From Lachnospiraceae bacterium (GTDB lineage Bacteria; Bacillota; Clostridia; Lachnospirales; Lachnospiraceae): a stretch of 11,970 nucleotides of DNA. The stretch's first letter is position 1; every line of letters begins with the position of its first letter. Below the pieces are notes generated by a model, which was not told where the DNA came from, made no database searches, and saw nothing but the letters and a program-made list of their open reading frames with translations. The DNA lies in assembly GCA_024699395.1 (NCBI GenBank), contig JAILPU010000180.1, forward strand, positions 1-11,970, given 5' to 3'. The position numbers were made by a program, and so were the translations under genes. This document shows, piece by piece, positions 1-6,449 of this stretch.

Positions 1-295
1 CTTCATTAAAGCAAATAGCAATCAAAATAGGGAAGATAGTTCCGAAAATCAAACCAAAAAAGTTGATGATCAAAGTGTTCGCGGTAACCTTCAATCCCAT
101 TCCGCCGACTTTGAAGAAAGGTCTGAAATTCGCAATGCCCACAAAGGGGCTTCCGAAAATACCGTCTTTAATGTTGTACTTGGTGAATGCCATCCAAAGT
201 CCGCCATAAGGGATATAGCAGAACATGATTAAGAAAATGATGGCAGGCAGGCACATAAGGTACAGTTGCCTGTTACGTTTTAATTCCTTAAACAT
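1..295 (-). CDS. Sugar ABC transporter permease, LplB-like (3' end outside window)
   Basis: This is the inner-membrane permease subunit of a carbohydrate-uptake ABC transporter. Only the first 98 codons are visible. The N-terminus is basic (MFKELKRNRQ) and is followed by a membrane helix at about residues 11-37 (LYLMCLPAIIFLIMFCYIPY) and a second at about 72-96. Between them lies a GSPFVGIANF stretch, which matches the 'GSPWVGLxNF' pattern of the LplB/YtcP permeases that pair with a second permease and a lipoprotein binding protein for oligosaccharides. The start is well supported: a perfect AGGAGG sits at 301-306, 5 bases before the ATG. The gene begins 16 bases after the stop of the acyltransferase-like gene, so both are probably on one transcript. 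The substrate cannot be read from this piece. The remaining permease and binding-protein genes would be expected beyond the left edge. Confidence 0.85.
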   Translation of the reverse strand, partial: MFKELKRNRQLYLMCLPAIIFLIMFCYIPYGGLWMAFTKYNIKDGIFGSPFVGIANFRPFFKVGGMGLKVTANTLIINFFGLIFGTIFPILIAICFNE

Positions 296-311
296 TTTAA
301 CCTCCTAAAAA

Positions 312-1661
312 TTACATATGTATACCAAATCGGTCAAGCATATCGAAGAAAGCTTTTTCATCCGCTTCAGTATAATATGCTTTGCCGTTTAAGGCCTCAT
401 CCTTGAAGATCATCATTCCTGTAGTGCAATATCTGTTGCCTGCAAGAAGAAAATCTCTCGCACCCTTCTGAAGTGAAGATGTGCATTCATATCCCTCAAG
501 AGCATTGTCCATGTCTTTGTAAAGATGAACGTAAGCCATGGAACCGTCCTCGCCGTCGCTGTAACGGAACATAAGGTTCTGAACATTGGTGATATTTCTG
601 TTCTTGCCAACCACAAGTTCAAGTCTCTTATCGTACAGCCAGCTGCTGCTCCAGAATCCCTTCATGTCAAGTTCAGGGTAGTACTTTGCGAAGAAGTCGA
701 GAGCAAGCTTCATTGAGTTGTGCATTCTCTCGGGTGTGTATCCCTCTCCTCCGGGAATGTGGAGAGCTATAAGGTAATCGCCCTTTTCAACAATAGGCTC
801 ATATTCTGTGGTATCTATAGTAATAAGTCTGTTTTCGGTAAAGCCAATGGGGTTCATGTACTGACCTGTTATCTTGGTGCCGTCAACTTTCTTGGTGGTT
901 ACAAATCTCTCTTTGCTCTTTGCCCCTCTGGTACCGTACTCATAACCGGTTCCGGGCTTTTTGCATTCAGGATCTCTTTCTCTTTCTTCGTCGTCAAAGC
1001 TCCATTTAAGAAGCTGACCTTCGGCATCGTATACATTGCCGGCATCATTCAAGGCTATAACCTTTCCTGTTTTGTTGCTTCTGTAAACAGTAAAGCCCTC
1101 GCCGTGCTCGTAAGGTATAAACAGAAATCTGTCCAAAAGGAAGATGCTCAATGTGTAGAAATTAAGCTTCCAAGGCATATCCAGCACATCAATCTTTCCT
1201 GTCTCGATATATCTTGTGATCTGATCTCTAATCATTCTGTGGGGGATGTCCTCATAATACTCCTTGGGAACCCCTCTCTTCTCCATCTGCTTCTCGGATA
1301 CAGGAATGCAGGCAAGCATAATGATAAATGCATACGCTTCGTTGTATTTACCCAAGCATCCGGGAACCAGCTCGGTGTAATTGTCAATGTCATATTTATT
1401 ACGCATGGAACAGATATCCCATACAAAGAATCTGGAGAAGTAAAGAACCTTCTCATCCTTCTCGATGGCGTCCAGCGTTTCGTCGAGGAAGCTCTTCTTG
1501 TCGGCCGGAAGATTGTAAGGCTTCAAAAGTTCCTCATATTTACCCCTCTCAATAAGAATATCGCTTTCCGGTTCATCATAAAGCTTGAAAGCTTCCACAA
1601 AACCGGTGGGAAGTTTGTGCATTCCCATATAGTCAATTAATTCATGATAACTATATTTCAT
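312..1661 (-). CDS. Acyltransferase-like protein with NAT_N and GNAT_C domains
   Basis: A cytosolic protein of 449 residues with no signal peptide or membrane segment. The N-terminal half (about 1-180) carries the helical block YFSRFFVWDICSMRN typical of the NAT_N (formerly DUF5596) domain. The C-terminal part (about 295-445), with LIALHIPGGEGYTPERMHNS, ALDFFAKYYPE and a Ser-Trp-Leu motif at 340-342, follows the GNAT-like C-terminal domain pattern (GNAT_C). Between them, about residues 190-290 form a polar insert (YRSNKTGKVIALNDAGNVYD) that looks longer than in the short members I know of (about 280 aa). The start has AAGGAG at 1667-1672, 5 bases away, behind an extended -10 promoter. Being first in an operon with a sugar ABC permease suggests handling, perhaps acylation or deacylation, of the imported sugar. 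That role is inference; the family was assigned from recalled sequence patterns, not a search. Confidence 0.7.
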   Translation of the reverse strand: MKYSYHELIDYMGMHKLPTGFVEAFKLYDEPESDILIERGKYEELLKPYNLPADKKSFLDETLDAIEKDEKVLYFSRFFVWDICSMRNKYDIDNYTELVPGCLGKYNEAYAFIIMLACIPVSEKQMEKRGVPKEYYEDIPHRMIRDQITRYIETGKIDVLDMPWKLNFYTLSIFLLDRFLFIPYEHGEGFTVYRSNKTGKVIALNDAGNVYDAEGQLLKWSFDDEERERDPECKKPGTGYEYGTRGAKSKERFVTTKKVDGTKITGQYMNPIGFTENRLITIDTTEYEPIVEKGDYLIALHIPGGEGYTPERMHNSMKLALDFFAKYYPELDMKGFWSSSWLYDKRLELVVGKNRNITNVQNLMFRYSDGEDGSMAYVHLYKDMDNALEGYECTSSLQKGARDFLLAGNRYCTTGMMIFKDEALNGKAYYTEADEKAFFDMLDRFGIHM

Positions 1662-1714
1662 TTGCGCTCCTTATGTTTCGTTGTTTTCAGGCCGCAATCA
1701 GCCCCACGTTTCAT

Positions 1715-1723
1715 ATTATATCA
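1715..1723 (-). promoter_or_regulatory. Extended -10 promoter of the acyltransferase/ABC permease operon
   Basis: Read on the minus strand, this is TGATATAAT: a perfect TATAAT (1715-1720) preceded by TGn, the extended -10 signature of sigma-A promoters. No good -35 lies 16-18 bases upstream, as is common for extended -10 promoters. Transcription should begin near 1708, giving a leader of about 47 bases before the ATG at 1661. A poor -35 would fit dependence on an activator or a bound regulator; an 8-bp inverted repeat lies upstream at 1770-1790. Confidence 0.65.
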
Positions 1724-1769
1724 TATAACATTTGCGTTATCGTTGTACTTTTTGTATTCTTTTTTGCAC

Positions 1770-1790
1770 TTTTGTAATCGTTTTACAAAA
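1770..1790. promoter_or_regulatory. Perfect 8-bp inverted repeat, candidate operator
   Basis: The arms TTTTGTAA (1770-1777) and TTACAAAA (1783-1790) are exact reverse complements around the 5-base centre TCGTT. It lies about 50 bases upstream of the extended -10 of the sugar-transporter operon, where an activator or repressor could bind. The core resembles a catabolite-responsive element with TGTAA/TTACA ends around a CG, but it is one base too long for the usual 14-bp cre. Its regulatory role is inferred only from symmetry and position. Confidence 0.35.
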
Positions 1791-1934
1791 ATCAGCCTTT
1801 AAACTTGTGCACTTTTCCTTTTTATGGCTGTTTTTGCATCATCTTCTATGTATGAATTGCCACAAATACCCCCTGTTACTCAGCATTCATACGTTATTGT
1901 GTCATTGCTATTTGACCAAAATGATTTAAAATTC

Positions 1935-1962
1935 TTGCTGTTATTTGCAAAAATCAGCAAAT
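1935..1962. repeat. Overlapping small inverted repeats
   Basis: ATTTGC (1943-1948) pairs with GCAAAT (1957-1962), and TTGCTG (1935-1940) pairs with CAGCAA (1955-1960), so two alternative stems share a right arm. The stems are only 6 bp and AT-rich, too weak for a confident terminator. They may be chance features of AT-rich DNA or part of a regulatory site. Confidence 0.2.
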
Positions 1963-1988
1963 ATCTCCCTTTTTGTTTCATAGTTTTT

Positions 1989-2013
1989 CGTTAATATTTT
2001 CGTAATATTTACG
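1989..2013. repeat. 25-bp near-palindrome in intergenic spacer
   Basis: The arms CGTTAATATT (1989-1998) and AATATTTACG (2004-2013) are inverted repeats with one mismatch in ten around the centre TTCGT. The centre resembles the TCGTT centre of the repeat at 1770-1790, and both have 5-base centres. It could be a second operator. It lies about 270 bases upstream of the promoter, so a direct role there is uncertain. Confidence 0.25.
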
Positions 2014-2206
2014 CGTGAGACCATATGAACGATCTCCAAAACCTGCATATTAACTACATCCGGTAGCATTGTATAATTTGTATTTTCAGCGTCAAAACAA
2101 TATGCGCCATATAATTGCCGATATTATTTTCGTATGATTTGCGTTTTCAAACCCATAAACAACTTACGCTGCATATCAGCCCTGCAAATCGACGATATTG
2201 TATGTT

Positions 2207-3400
2207 TTATGCACGGTTTCTATCAAAAATATTGAGAGAAATAATCTCCAGTTCCTTCTTTATTGCATCTCGGGAGTAACTTTCTCTCACATAGTCTGCC
2301 CCGTTAGCTCCCATTGTTTCAAGAATCTCTCTGTGGCTTAACATATAATTTATACATGCTTCAAATTCGTAATAATCTTTGTAATAAAGACCTGCGTTCC
2401 CGTTTTTGCAGTGATTCCTGACAACTTCACAGTCTGCGTCGCACAAAACCGCTTTTTTCATAGAAAAGGCCTCAAGGACGCTTATGGACAAGCTCTCGTA
2501 TTTGGAGGGCATTACAAAAAAGCAGGAATTATCTATAAGATTAAACTTTTCTTCTTCCGATACAAAACCGGTGCATATTACGTCCTCTCCCCAAACTTTT
2601 GCTCCCGCATCTTTTCCCGCAAGACAAAGTTTAAGACCGGATGGATTCTCTTCCTTATATCTGTTAAACATCTCCACCAGATCCTCCACCCCCTTATGAG
2701 GGTCAAGGCGCCCTGTATAAAGGATATATTCACCTTTTTTGAGTCCCTTGACAGAAGGTGTGCCCAATCCTGTTTTGTGTTCTTCTACTCCCACGCCCCC
2801 TTTGTCATTCACAAGCTTTCCCTTTACATTGAAATTAGCTTCAACAAAGGCTCTTTCTTCCTTGGAATTGTAGAAAAGTCCCGCAGGGGTTTCGAAAACC
2901 CTTTTAAAAACAGAGAGTTTTACCGCCCACTCATCGTGTGCCGTGGGAATAAGCACCGCTTTATCCTTAACAGCCTCAATATTATCGTAGGTTGTGGCAT
3001 AAAGATATGTCATAAAAAAGAAAACATCATAATTATCCCTGTTTTCTTTTATATAAGAAGAAAGCTCGCTGCAAGAAGGTCCCTGGGCTTCCATCCAGCT
3101 TTTTAAAAGTTCAGGCTTCTCCCCCTCTTTACGGATCCTTTGTGTAAGCTTATTGAAACGATCCATCTTTCTCGGCCTGTCTACATTAAACCTTAAAATC
3201 CGTATACCCTTTTCAACACTTTCTTTCTCTTTATATTCATTTTTCCAGGTACGATAATCCAAAGCCTTGGTGGTAAGAACGGTAACATCATGATTTTCAC
3301 TAAGGTAATCCGCATAAAGAGCGCATTCCGTCTCCGCTCCGCCGTTAACCTTTTCTCCGTATCTTGCCACCACAAATGCAATCTTTAATCTCTTTGCCAT
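2207..3400 (-). CDS. GT4-family glycosyltransferase (397 aa)
   Basis: A cytosolic GT-B-fold retaining glycosyltransferase that should transfer a sugar from a nucleotide donor to a growing surface glycan. The N-terminal Rossmann half shows the glycine-rich loop NGGAE at 19-23. The C-terminal half shows TGRLDPHKG (229-237), with the usual donor-phosphate-binding Arg231 and Lys236, and the E-x7-E signature at Glu302/Glu310 (ESLSISVLE). Length is normal for the family. Its start overlaps the upstream stop by one base (TAATG), and no strong ribosome binding site is visible, so translation is probably coupled. It is a clear paralogue of the preceding 404-residue enzyme: both share HDE followed by FKxVFE near 155-170 and the KDYxEFEA motif near 341-347 and 352-358. 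Last gene of the cluster; donor and acceptor sugars cannot be read from sequence. Confidence 0.9.
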   Translation of the reverse strand: MAKRLKIAFVVARYGEKVNGGAETECALYADYLSENHDVTVLTTKALDYRTWKNEYKEKESVEKGIRILRFNVDRPRKMDRFNKLTQRIRKEGEKPELLKSWMEAQGPSCSELSSYIKENRDNYDVFFFMTYLYATTYDNIEAVKDKAVLIPTAHDEWAVKLSVFKRVFETPAGLFYNSKEERAFVEANFNVKGKLVNDKGGVGVEEHKTGLGTPSVKGLKKGEYILYTGRLDPHKGVEDLVEMFNRYKEENPSGLKLCLAGKDAGAKVWGEDVICTGFVSEEEKFNLIDNSCFFVMPSKYESLSISVLEAFSMKKAVLCDADCEVVRNHCKNGNAGLYYKDYYEFEACINYMLSHREILETMGANGADYVRESYSRDAIKKELEIISLNIFDRNRA

Positions 3401-4614
3401 TACTTAAATTCAGCCTCTAAATAGGTAAGAATCTTATCAAGTACCTTTTCTCTCGTAAAATTATCCAAAACAAATTTATATCCCGACTCACCCATGGATT
3501 CACGAAGCGCTCTGTCCTCTGTAAGTTTATTAAGGACTGCTTCAAATTCGGGATAATCCTTATAAAAAAGACCGCCTTTTGATTTTATGGCAAAATCCTT
3601 CGTCACCTCACACACGGAATTAACCACAACCGGTCTTTTGGCCATAAAACTTTCCATTATTACAATGGAAAAGCTCTCATTGGGAGAGGGATTTACAAGA
3701 AACAGTGCTTCCTTAAAAGCTCTTCTTTTATCTTCGATACTCACATAGCCCGCATCAATAACTTTACCCTTTAGCTTGGGGCTTATGTTAACCTTGCCCC
3801 CGCCTATAAGAACAAGCTTGGGCGCTTTGGGATAATCGTCGCAAAATCTTTCATAGTAGGAAAGAAGCTTTTCTATCCCCTTTCCTTCCTCTTTTCTTCC
3901 TGCATAGAGAATATAATCCCCGTCTACACCGTATTTTTCCTTGAATCCCCCGGTCTCCCAGGCTGCCCCATATGCCTCGGATTCTCCGTTATCCTCGTAC
4001 TTATCTATGCCGCAACCGGAAACAATAAAGCTTCGATCTTTTAAATCAAAAGTCTTAAAAGCAAGTTCCTTCTCAGGTTCACTTAAAAAAATATAATGCT
4101 TTACCTTTTCAAAAACCTCTTTAAAAGGTCTTAGATAAATATAGGGTTCATCGTGAAAACAGGGCATTAAAACAGCTTTTTTCCCGGCCTTTTGCACCCC
4201 GTAAAAGGTAAGTCCGAAAAGGTATGGAGCAAAAACAAAGGCGCCGTAATCCTCAAAGTGTTTTCCAACATAGTCAAGAAGCCCGGTGCTGTTAATGCTT
4301 TCCCTTAAAAAGTCATTTTCTTCCTTTAAGGAGGTTCTCAATCCGTTAAGGAGCTTAAGATTGATTCCGTCAAAGAGAACCCCGTTTCTGTTATCGCTTT
4401 TAAACCGCTCCACACAAACGCCGTTTAAAAAAGACTGTCCCTCGGGGTAAAACTGTTCATCCCAGGGGCTTTTGAAGTTTTTGACGCAAGTAGTCAATAC
4501 GGTAACTTTGACGCCTTTACGGGCCATATCCTCACACAATCCCCGAACTGCCGACTCGGCACCCCCGGTGGCATATTCGCCGTACCACGGTATTACAAAA
4601 CAAACAGGCTTCAT
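3400..4614 (-). CDS. GT4-family glycosyltransferase (404 aa)
   Basis: A cytosolic GT-B retaining glycosyltransferase of 404 residues, probably adding one residue of the surface polysaccharide. Visible motifs are the N-terminal TGGAES (17-21 region), YAGRKEEGKG (237-246) with Arg240 and Lys245 in the donor-phosphate position, and the E-x7-E pair Glu313/Glu321 (ESFSIVIME). The start follows the stop of the small coiled-coil gene by one base (TGA T ATG), with AAGGA a few bases upstream inside that gene. The downstream neighbour (397 aa) shares motifs along its whole length, including PCFHDE versus PTAHDE and GLFYKDYPEFEA versus GLYYKDYYEFEA. The pair looks like an old tandem duplication with divergence, perhaps now making different linkages. 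Family assignment is firm; substrate unknown. Confidence 0.9.
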   Translation of the reverse strand: MKPVCFVIPWYGEYATGGAESAVRGLCEDMARKGVKVTVLTTCVKNFKSPWDEQFYPEGQSFLNGVCVERFKSDNRNGVLFDGINLKLLNGLRTSLKEENDFLRESINSTGLLDYVGKHFEDYGAFVFAPYLFGLTFYGVQKAGKKAVLMPCFHDEPYIYLRPFKEVFEKVKHYIFLSEPEKELAFKTFDLKDRSFIVSGCGIDKYEDNGESEAYGAAWETGGFKEKYGVDGDYILYAGRKEEGKGIEKLLSYYERFCDDYPKAPKLVLIGGGKVNISPKLKGKVIDAGYVSIEDKRRAFKEALFLVNPSPNESFSIVIMESFMAKRPVVVNSVCEVTKDFAIKSKGGLFYKDYPEFEAVLNKLTEDRALRESMGESGYKFVLDNFTREKVLDKILTYLEAEFK

Positions 4615-4615
4615 A

Positions 4616-5029
4616 TCATTCCTTTTTTGATAATTCCTTTATTTTTTCCTCAAGAACTTCAATTCTTGCCTCAAGTTCTTTTATTTTTTCATCACGATTA
4701 TAACCGTTGTCCAATTCGGACAATCTAAGCTGGCTCACCGCTTCCAAGGTATGCCTGTTAAAATCATTCTGTTTCTTAAAGGGATTAAACACGAGAAATC
4801 CGAAAAGTTTTTGAATAACCCTTTGGTAAATCTTCTTAAGAGGATTCCCCCTATTTTCACCAAAAACCTCATTTATAGAGGAATCCGCCATGTGGCTCAA
4901 AGCTTTTTCAAGTTTGTCCCCGTCGAAGGAAACACCCTTTCTCTTTTCCTTTGAGACATATCTCTTATTGTTCTTTTGGATATCATCCCTTATGGATGAC
5001 ATTATCTCTTCCACATCAACAGCCGTCAT
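4616..5029 (-). CDS. Small coiled-coil protein resembling a polysaccharide-methyltransferase accessory module
   Basis: A 137-residue protein with no signal peptide or catalytic motif. It opens with VDVEEIMSSIRDDIQKN (4-20), which resembles the 'EIMxxIRxxI' opening I associate with SAM-dependent methyltransferases in O-antigen/capsule clusters. A middle segment (about 61-104, NPLKKIYQRVIQKLFGFLVFNP then FNRHTLEAVSQL) looks like the amphipathic helix plus 'FN' helix that usually leads into those enzymes. It ends in a coiled coil (112-137) with heptad positions Ile116, Leu119, Ile123, Leu126, Ile130 and Leu133. No methyltransferase domain follows. Start supported by AAGGAG at 5035-5040, 5 bases from the ATG, which overlaps the upstream stop as ATGA. 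Position between glycosyltransferase genes suggests a scaffold or membrane-tethering partner; this is inference from recalled sequence patterns. Confidence 0.6.
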   Translation of the reverse strand: MTAVDVEEIMSSIRDDIQKNNKRYVSKEKRKGVSFDGDKLEKALSHMADSSINEVFGENRGNPLKKIYQRVIQKLFGFLVFNPFKKQNDFNRHTLEAVSQLRLSELDNGYNRDEKIKELEARIEVLEEKIKELSKKE

Positions 5030-6084
5030 AAAGACTCCTTTAAACCCAAAATATCAAGAAAATTATCTGCCACCAAGGTCGGCTCAAATCTCTTTAAGTT
5101 TTCCTTACCGCAAATCACAACCTTTTCCCTGAAAGAGGTGTTGTTGATCACTTCGTTCAATATGGCAGCGCATTTATGGGGATCCTTATCTCTGAGAGCT
5201 ATTCCTCCCATCCCCAAAGTTTCTCCCACCGCGGCAGAGTCGTAGGCCACTACGGGGATACCCATATGCATGGCCTCAATCAAAGGAATGCAGAAGCCCT
5301 CATGCTCACTCATACAAAGAAAAGCCCCGGCATTTTCATAGAAAGAAACAAGTTTCTCCTCACTGACCTTTCCGGTAAATATAACTTTACCCTCTTTGAT
5401 TCCAAGTTTTTTGACATAATCCTTTAAATCTCTGTCATATTTTTCAAATCCCGCATTGTTTCCGCATAGGATAAGTTTGGAATCGGGATCGTAATCCCTG
5501 TTATAGACATAAAAAGCCTTAATGATATCCTCCTGCTTTTTGTTGGGGACAATTCGCCCCACAAAGAGAATATCTTTTCCCCGGGGATTGCTTTCACTTT
5601 TTTTCTTAAAAACATCGGGATCGAGAAGGATGGGGCACACCCTTATATCGCAGGTATATCCCATATTCATAAGTCCCTTTTTGTTAAACTCGGAAACCGC
5701 AACAGCACTGTGGGTGTAAGGGATAAGATCCTTTAATTCCTCCATAGCCCTCATGCATCGAAGAGCCAGATAGGGGTTGTAATTCTTAAGAAAATGATAG
5801 GGGGTAACATTATGATATCTGAGGATTAGGCGCCCCTTCTTTTTCTTAACCAATTCACTTATGGAGGAACCTATGGAAAAATGATAAAGAAGGATATCGG
5901 AATCTTTGGTTTCCCCCAGTTTGCTTACAGGGGAACACAAAGATTTATCAATACCCTCACCTATAACGCAGGCATATATATGATTATCGATTCCGGCCCG
6001 GGTGAAAAGTTTTGAGAGCTCTATGGCTTCATTTCCCACACCGTCTCCCCTGTTAAGGGTCCTTAAAAGCTGGATTATCCTCAT
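5026..6084 (-). CDS. GT4-family glycosyltransferase (352 aa)
   Basis: A GT-B retaining glycosyltransferase acting in the cytosol on a membrane-linked glycan. The N-terminal half has the acceptor-side loop GDGVGNEA (13-20) and the sequence YHFSIGS (67-73), which recalls the mannosyl/rhamnosyl-transferase branch of GT4 (WbaZ type). The C-terminal half has VGRIVPNKKQ (175-184) and the E-x7-E pair Glu262/Glu270 in EGFCIPLIE. It belongs to a different subgroup from the 404 and 397 aa enzymes, so it probably makes another linkage. Its start overlaps the preceding stop as ATGA and its own stop overlaps the next start in the same way, which indicates tight translational coupling. Only a weak AAGGA about 10 bases upstream precedes this start. 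Substrate not readable. Confidence 0.9.
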   Translation of the reverse strand: MRIIQLLRTLNRGDGVGNEAIELSKLFTRAGIDNHIYACVIGEGIDKSLCSPVSKLGETKDSDILLYHFSIGSSISELVKKKKGRLILRYHNVTPYHFLKNYNPYLALRCMRAMEELKDLIPYTHSAVAVSEFNKKGLMNMGYTCDIRVCPILLDPDVFKKKSESNPRGKDILFVGRIVPNKKQEDIIKAFYVYNRDYDPDSKLILCGNNAGFEKYDRDLKDYVKKLGIKEGKVIFTGKVSEEKLVSFYENAGAFLCMSEHEGFCIPLIEAMHMGIPVVAYDSAAVGETLGMGGIALRDKDPHKCAAILNEVINNTSFREKVVICGKENLKRFEPTLVADNFLDILGLKESL

Positions 6085-6437
6085 GGATTGTTTTCCTTTC
6101 CCTTCAGGTAATCAATAATCTCCTGAAATATAAACACCTCTCGAAGCCTGTCTTCATTGTTTTTACGGATTGCAGGCTCCCATATAAAAGAAGTGGATTT
6201 CATAATCAACTTTTTCACAAAGCCTTTTAATCCCGAACCGCACTCAAAGGAAAAATCTTCCTTTTCCACGCTTTTCTTTAAAAATTCCAAATCCGCGGAA
6301 AGAGCCTGTAAACACAGGCTCTTTTGGTTTTGGGTATTATTTGTACTGTCAAAATCATCAAAGGAAGGTATCTCTTCTTTTGATTCTTTCGCAAAATTAT
6401 TGTCTATAAGCTTATAAGCTTCATCGGTAATACTCAT
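6081..6437 (-). CDS. Small helical protein, unrecognised family (118 aa)
   Basis: No family recognised with confidence. The protein is 118 residues, acidic at the N-terminus (1-65, rich in Glu, Asp, Asn) and basic and amphipathic in the middle: GLKGFVKKLIMKSTSFIWEPAIRKNN (69-94), followed by a helix to the end (95-113). That middle segment can be matched by eye to NPLKKIYQRVIQKLFGFLVFNPFKKQN in the 137-residue neighbour, so the two may share a membrane-surface-binding helix. There is no signal peptide or catalytic motif. The start has GCGGAG at 6444-6449, six bases away, and lies 12 bases after the beta-helix gene; its stop overlaps the next glycosyltransferase start (ATGA). A perfect 10-bp stem-loop sits inside codons 38-47. 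Tight packing implies a role linked to the glycosyltransferases, perhaps as an adaptor. Confidence 0.55.
   Translation of the reverse strand: MSITDEAYKLIDNNFAKESKEEIPSFDDFDSTNNTQNQKSLCLQALSADLEFLKKSVEKEDFSFECGSGLKGFVKKLIMKSTSFIWEPAIRKNNEDRLREVFIFQEIIDYLKGKENNP
6299..6324. repeat. Perfect 10-bp stem-loop inside a coding region
   Basis: The arms AAAGAGCCTG (6299-6308) and CAGGCTCTTT (6315-6324) are exact reverse complements around a 6-base loop. The stem resembles an intrinsic terminator. In the sense (minus) direction it is followed by only the three T of the stem and then CCGCGG; on the plus strand TTTT then GG follows, so neither side has a strong T-run. It lies inside codons 38-47 of the 118-residue gene, upstream of three glycosyltransferase genes. 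It could pause transcription, mark an RNA-processing point, or be chance. Confidence 0.5.
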
Positions 6438-6449
6438 AAGTTCTCCGCT

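Larger units (their letters stand above)
1662..2206. other. 545-bp intergenic spacer between two operons
   Basis: AT-rich, with no gene I would accept. It separates the 3' end of the polysaccharide operon (stop at 2207) from the start of the transporter operon (ATG at 1661). It holds the extended -10 promoter at 1715-1723 and three inverted repeats (1770-1790, 1935-1962, 1989-2013). An 11-bp direct repeat, CAAAAATCAGC, occurs at 1786-1796 and 1948-1958. A TATAAT at 2072-2077 on the plus strand has no gene behind it. I see no GC-rich stem followed by a T-run that would end the upstream operon. Confidence 0.6.

Noticed and set aside
720..1640. Long open frame on the plus strand (306 codons)
   Set aside because: It lies wholly antisense to the well-supported 449-residue gene, has no ribosome binding site I can see, and its translation has no domain pattern and is rich in Cys, Val and Phe as expected of an antisense shadow.
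1773..1787. Catabolite-responsive element (cre) for CcpA
   Set aside because: The core TGTAATCGTTTTACA has the right ends and a central CG, but is 15 bases instead of 14, so the half-sites are out of register. It is kept only as a generic inverted repeat.
1732..1929. Small hydrophobic open frame on the plus strand in the spacer (65 codons)
   Set aside because: It needs a TTG start, has no Shine-Dalgarno sequence, and its Phe/Leu/Cys-rich product is what T-rich DNA gives by chance.
2072..2077. Plus-strand TATAAT as a promoter
   Set aside because: No -35 lies at the right distance and there is no plus-strand gene downstream; all genes to the right are on the minus strand.
6299..6324. Intrinsic terminator
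   Set aside because: The stem is good but it sits within a coding region and lacks a long T-run on either strand. It is reported as a stem-loop only.
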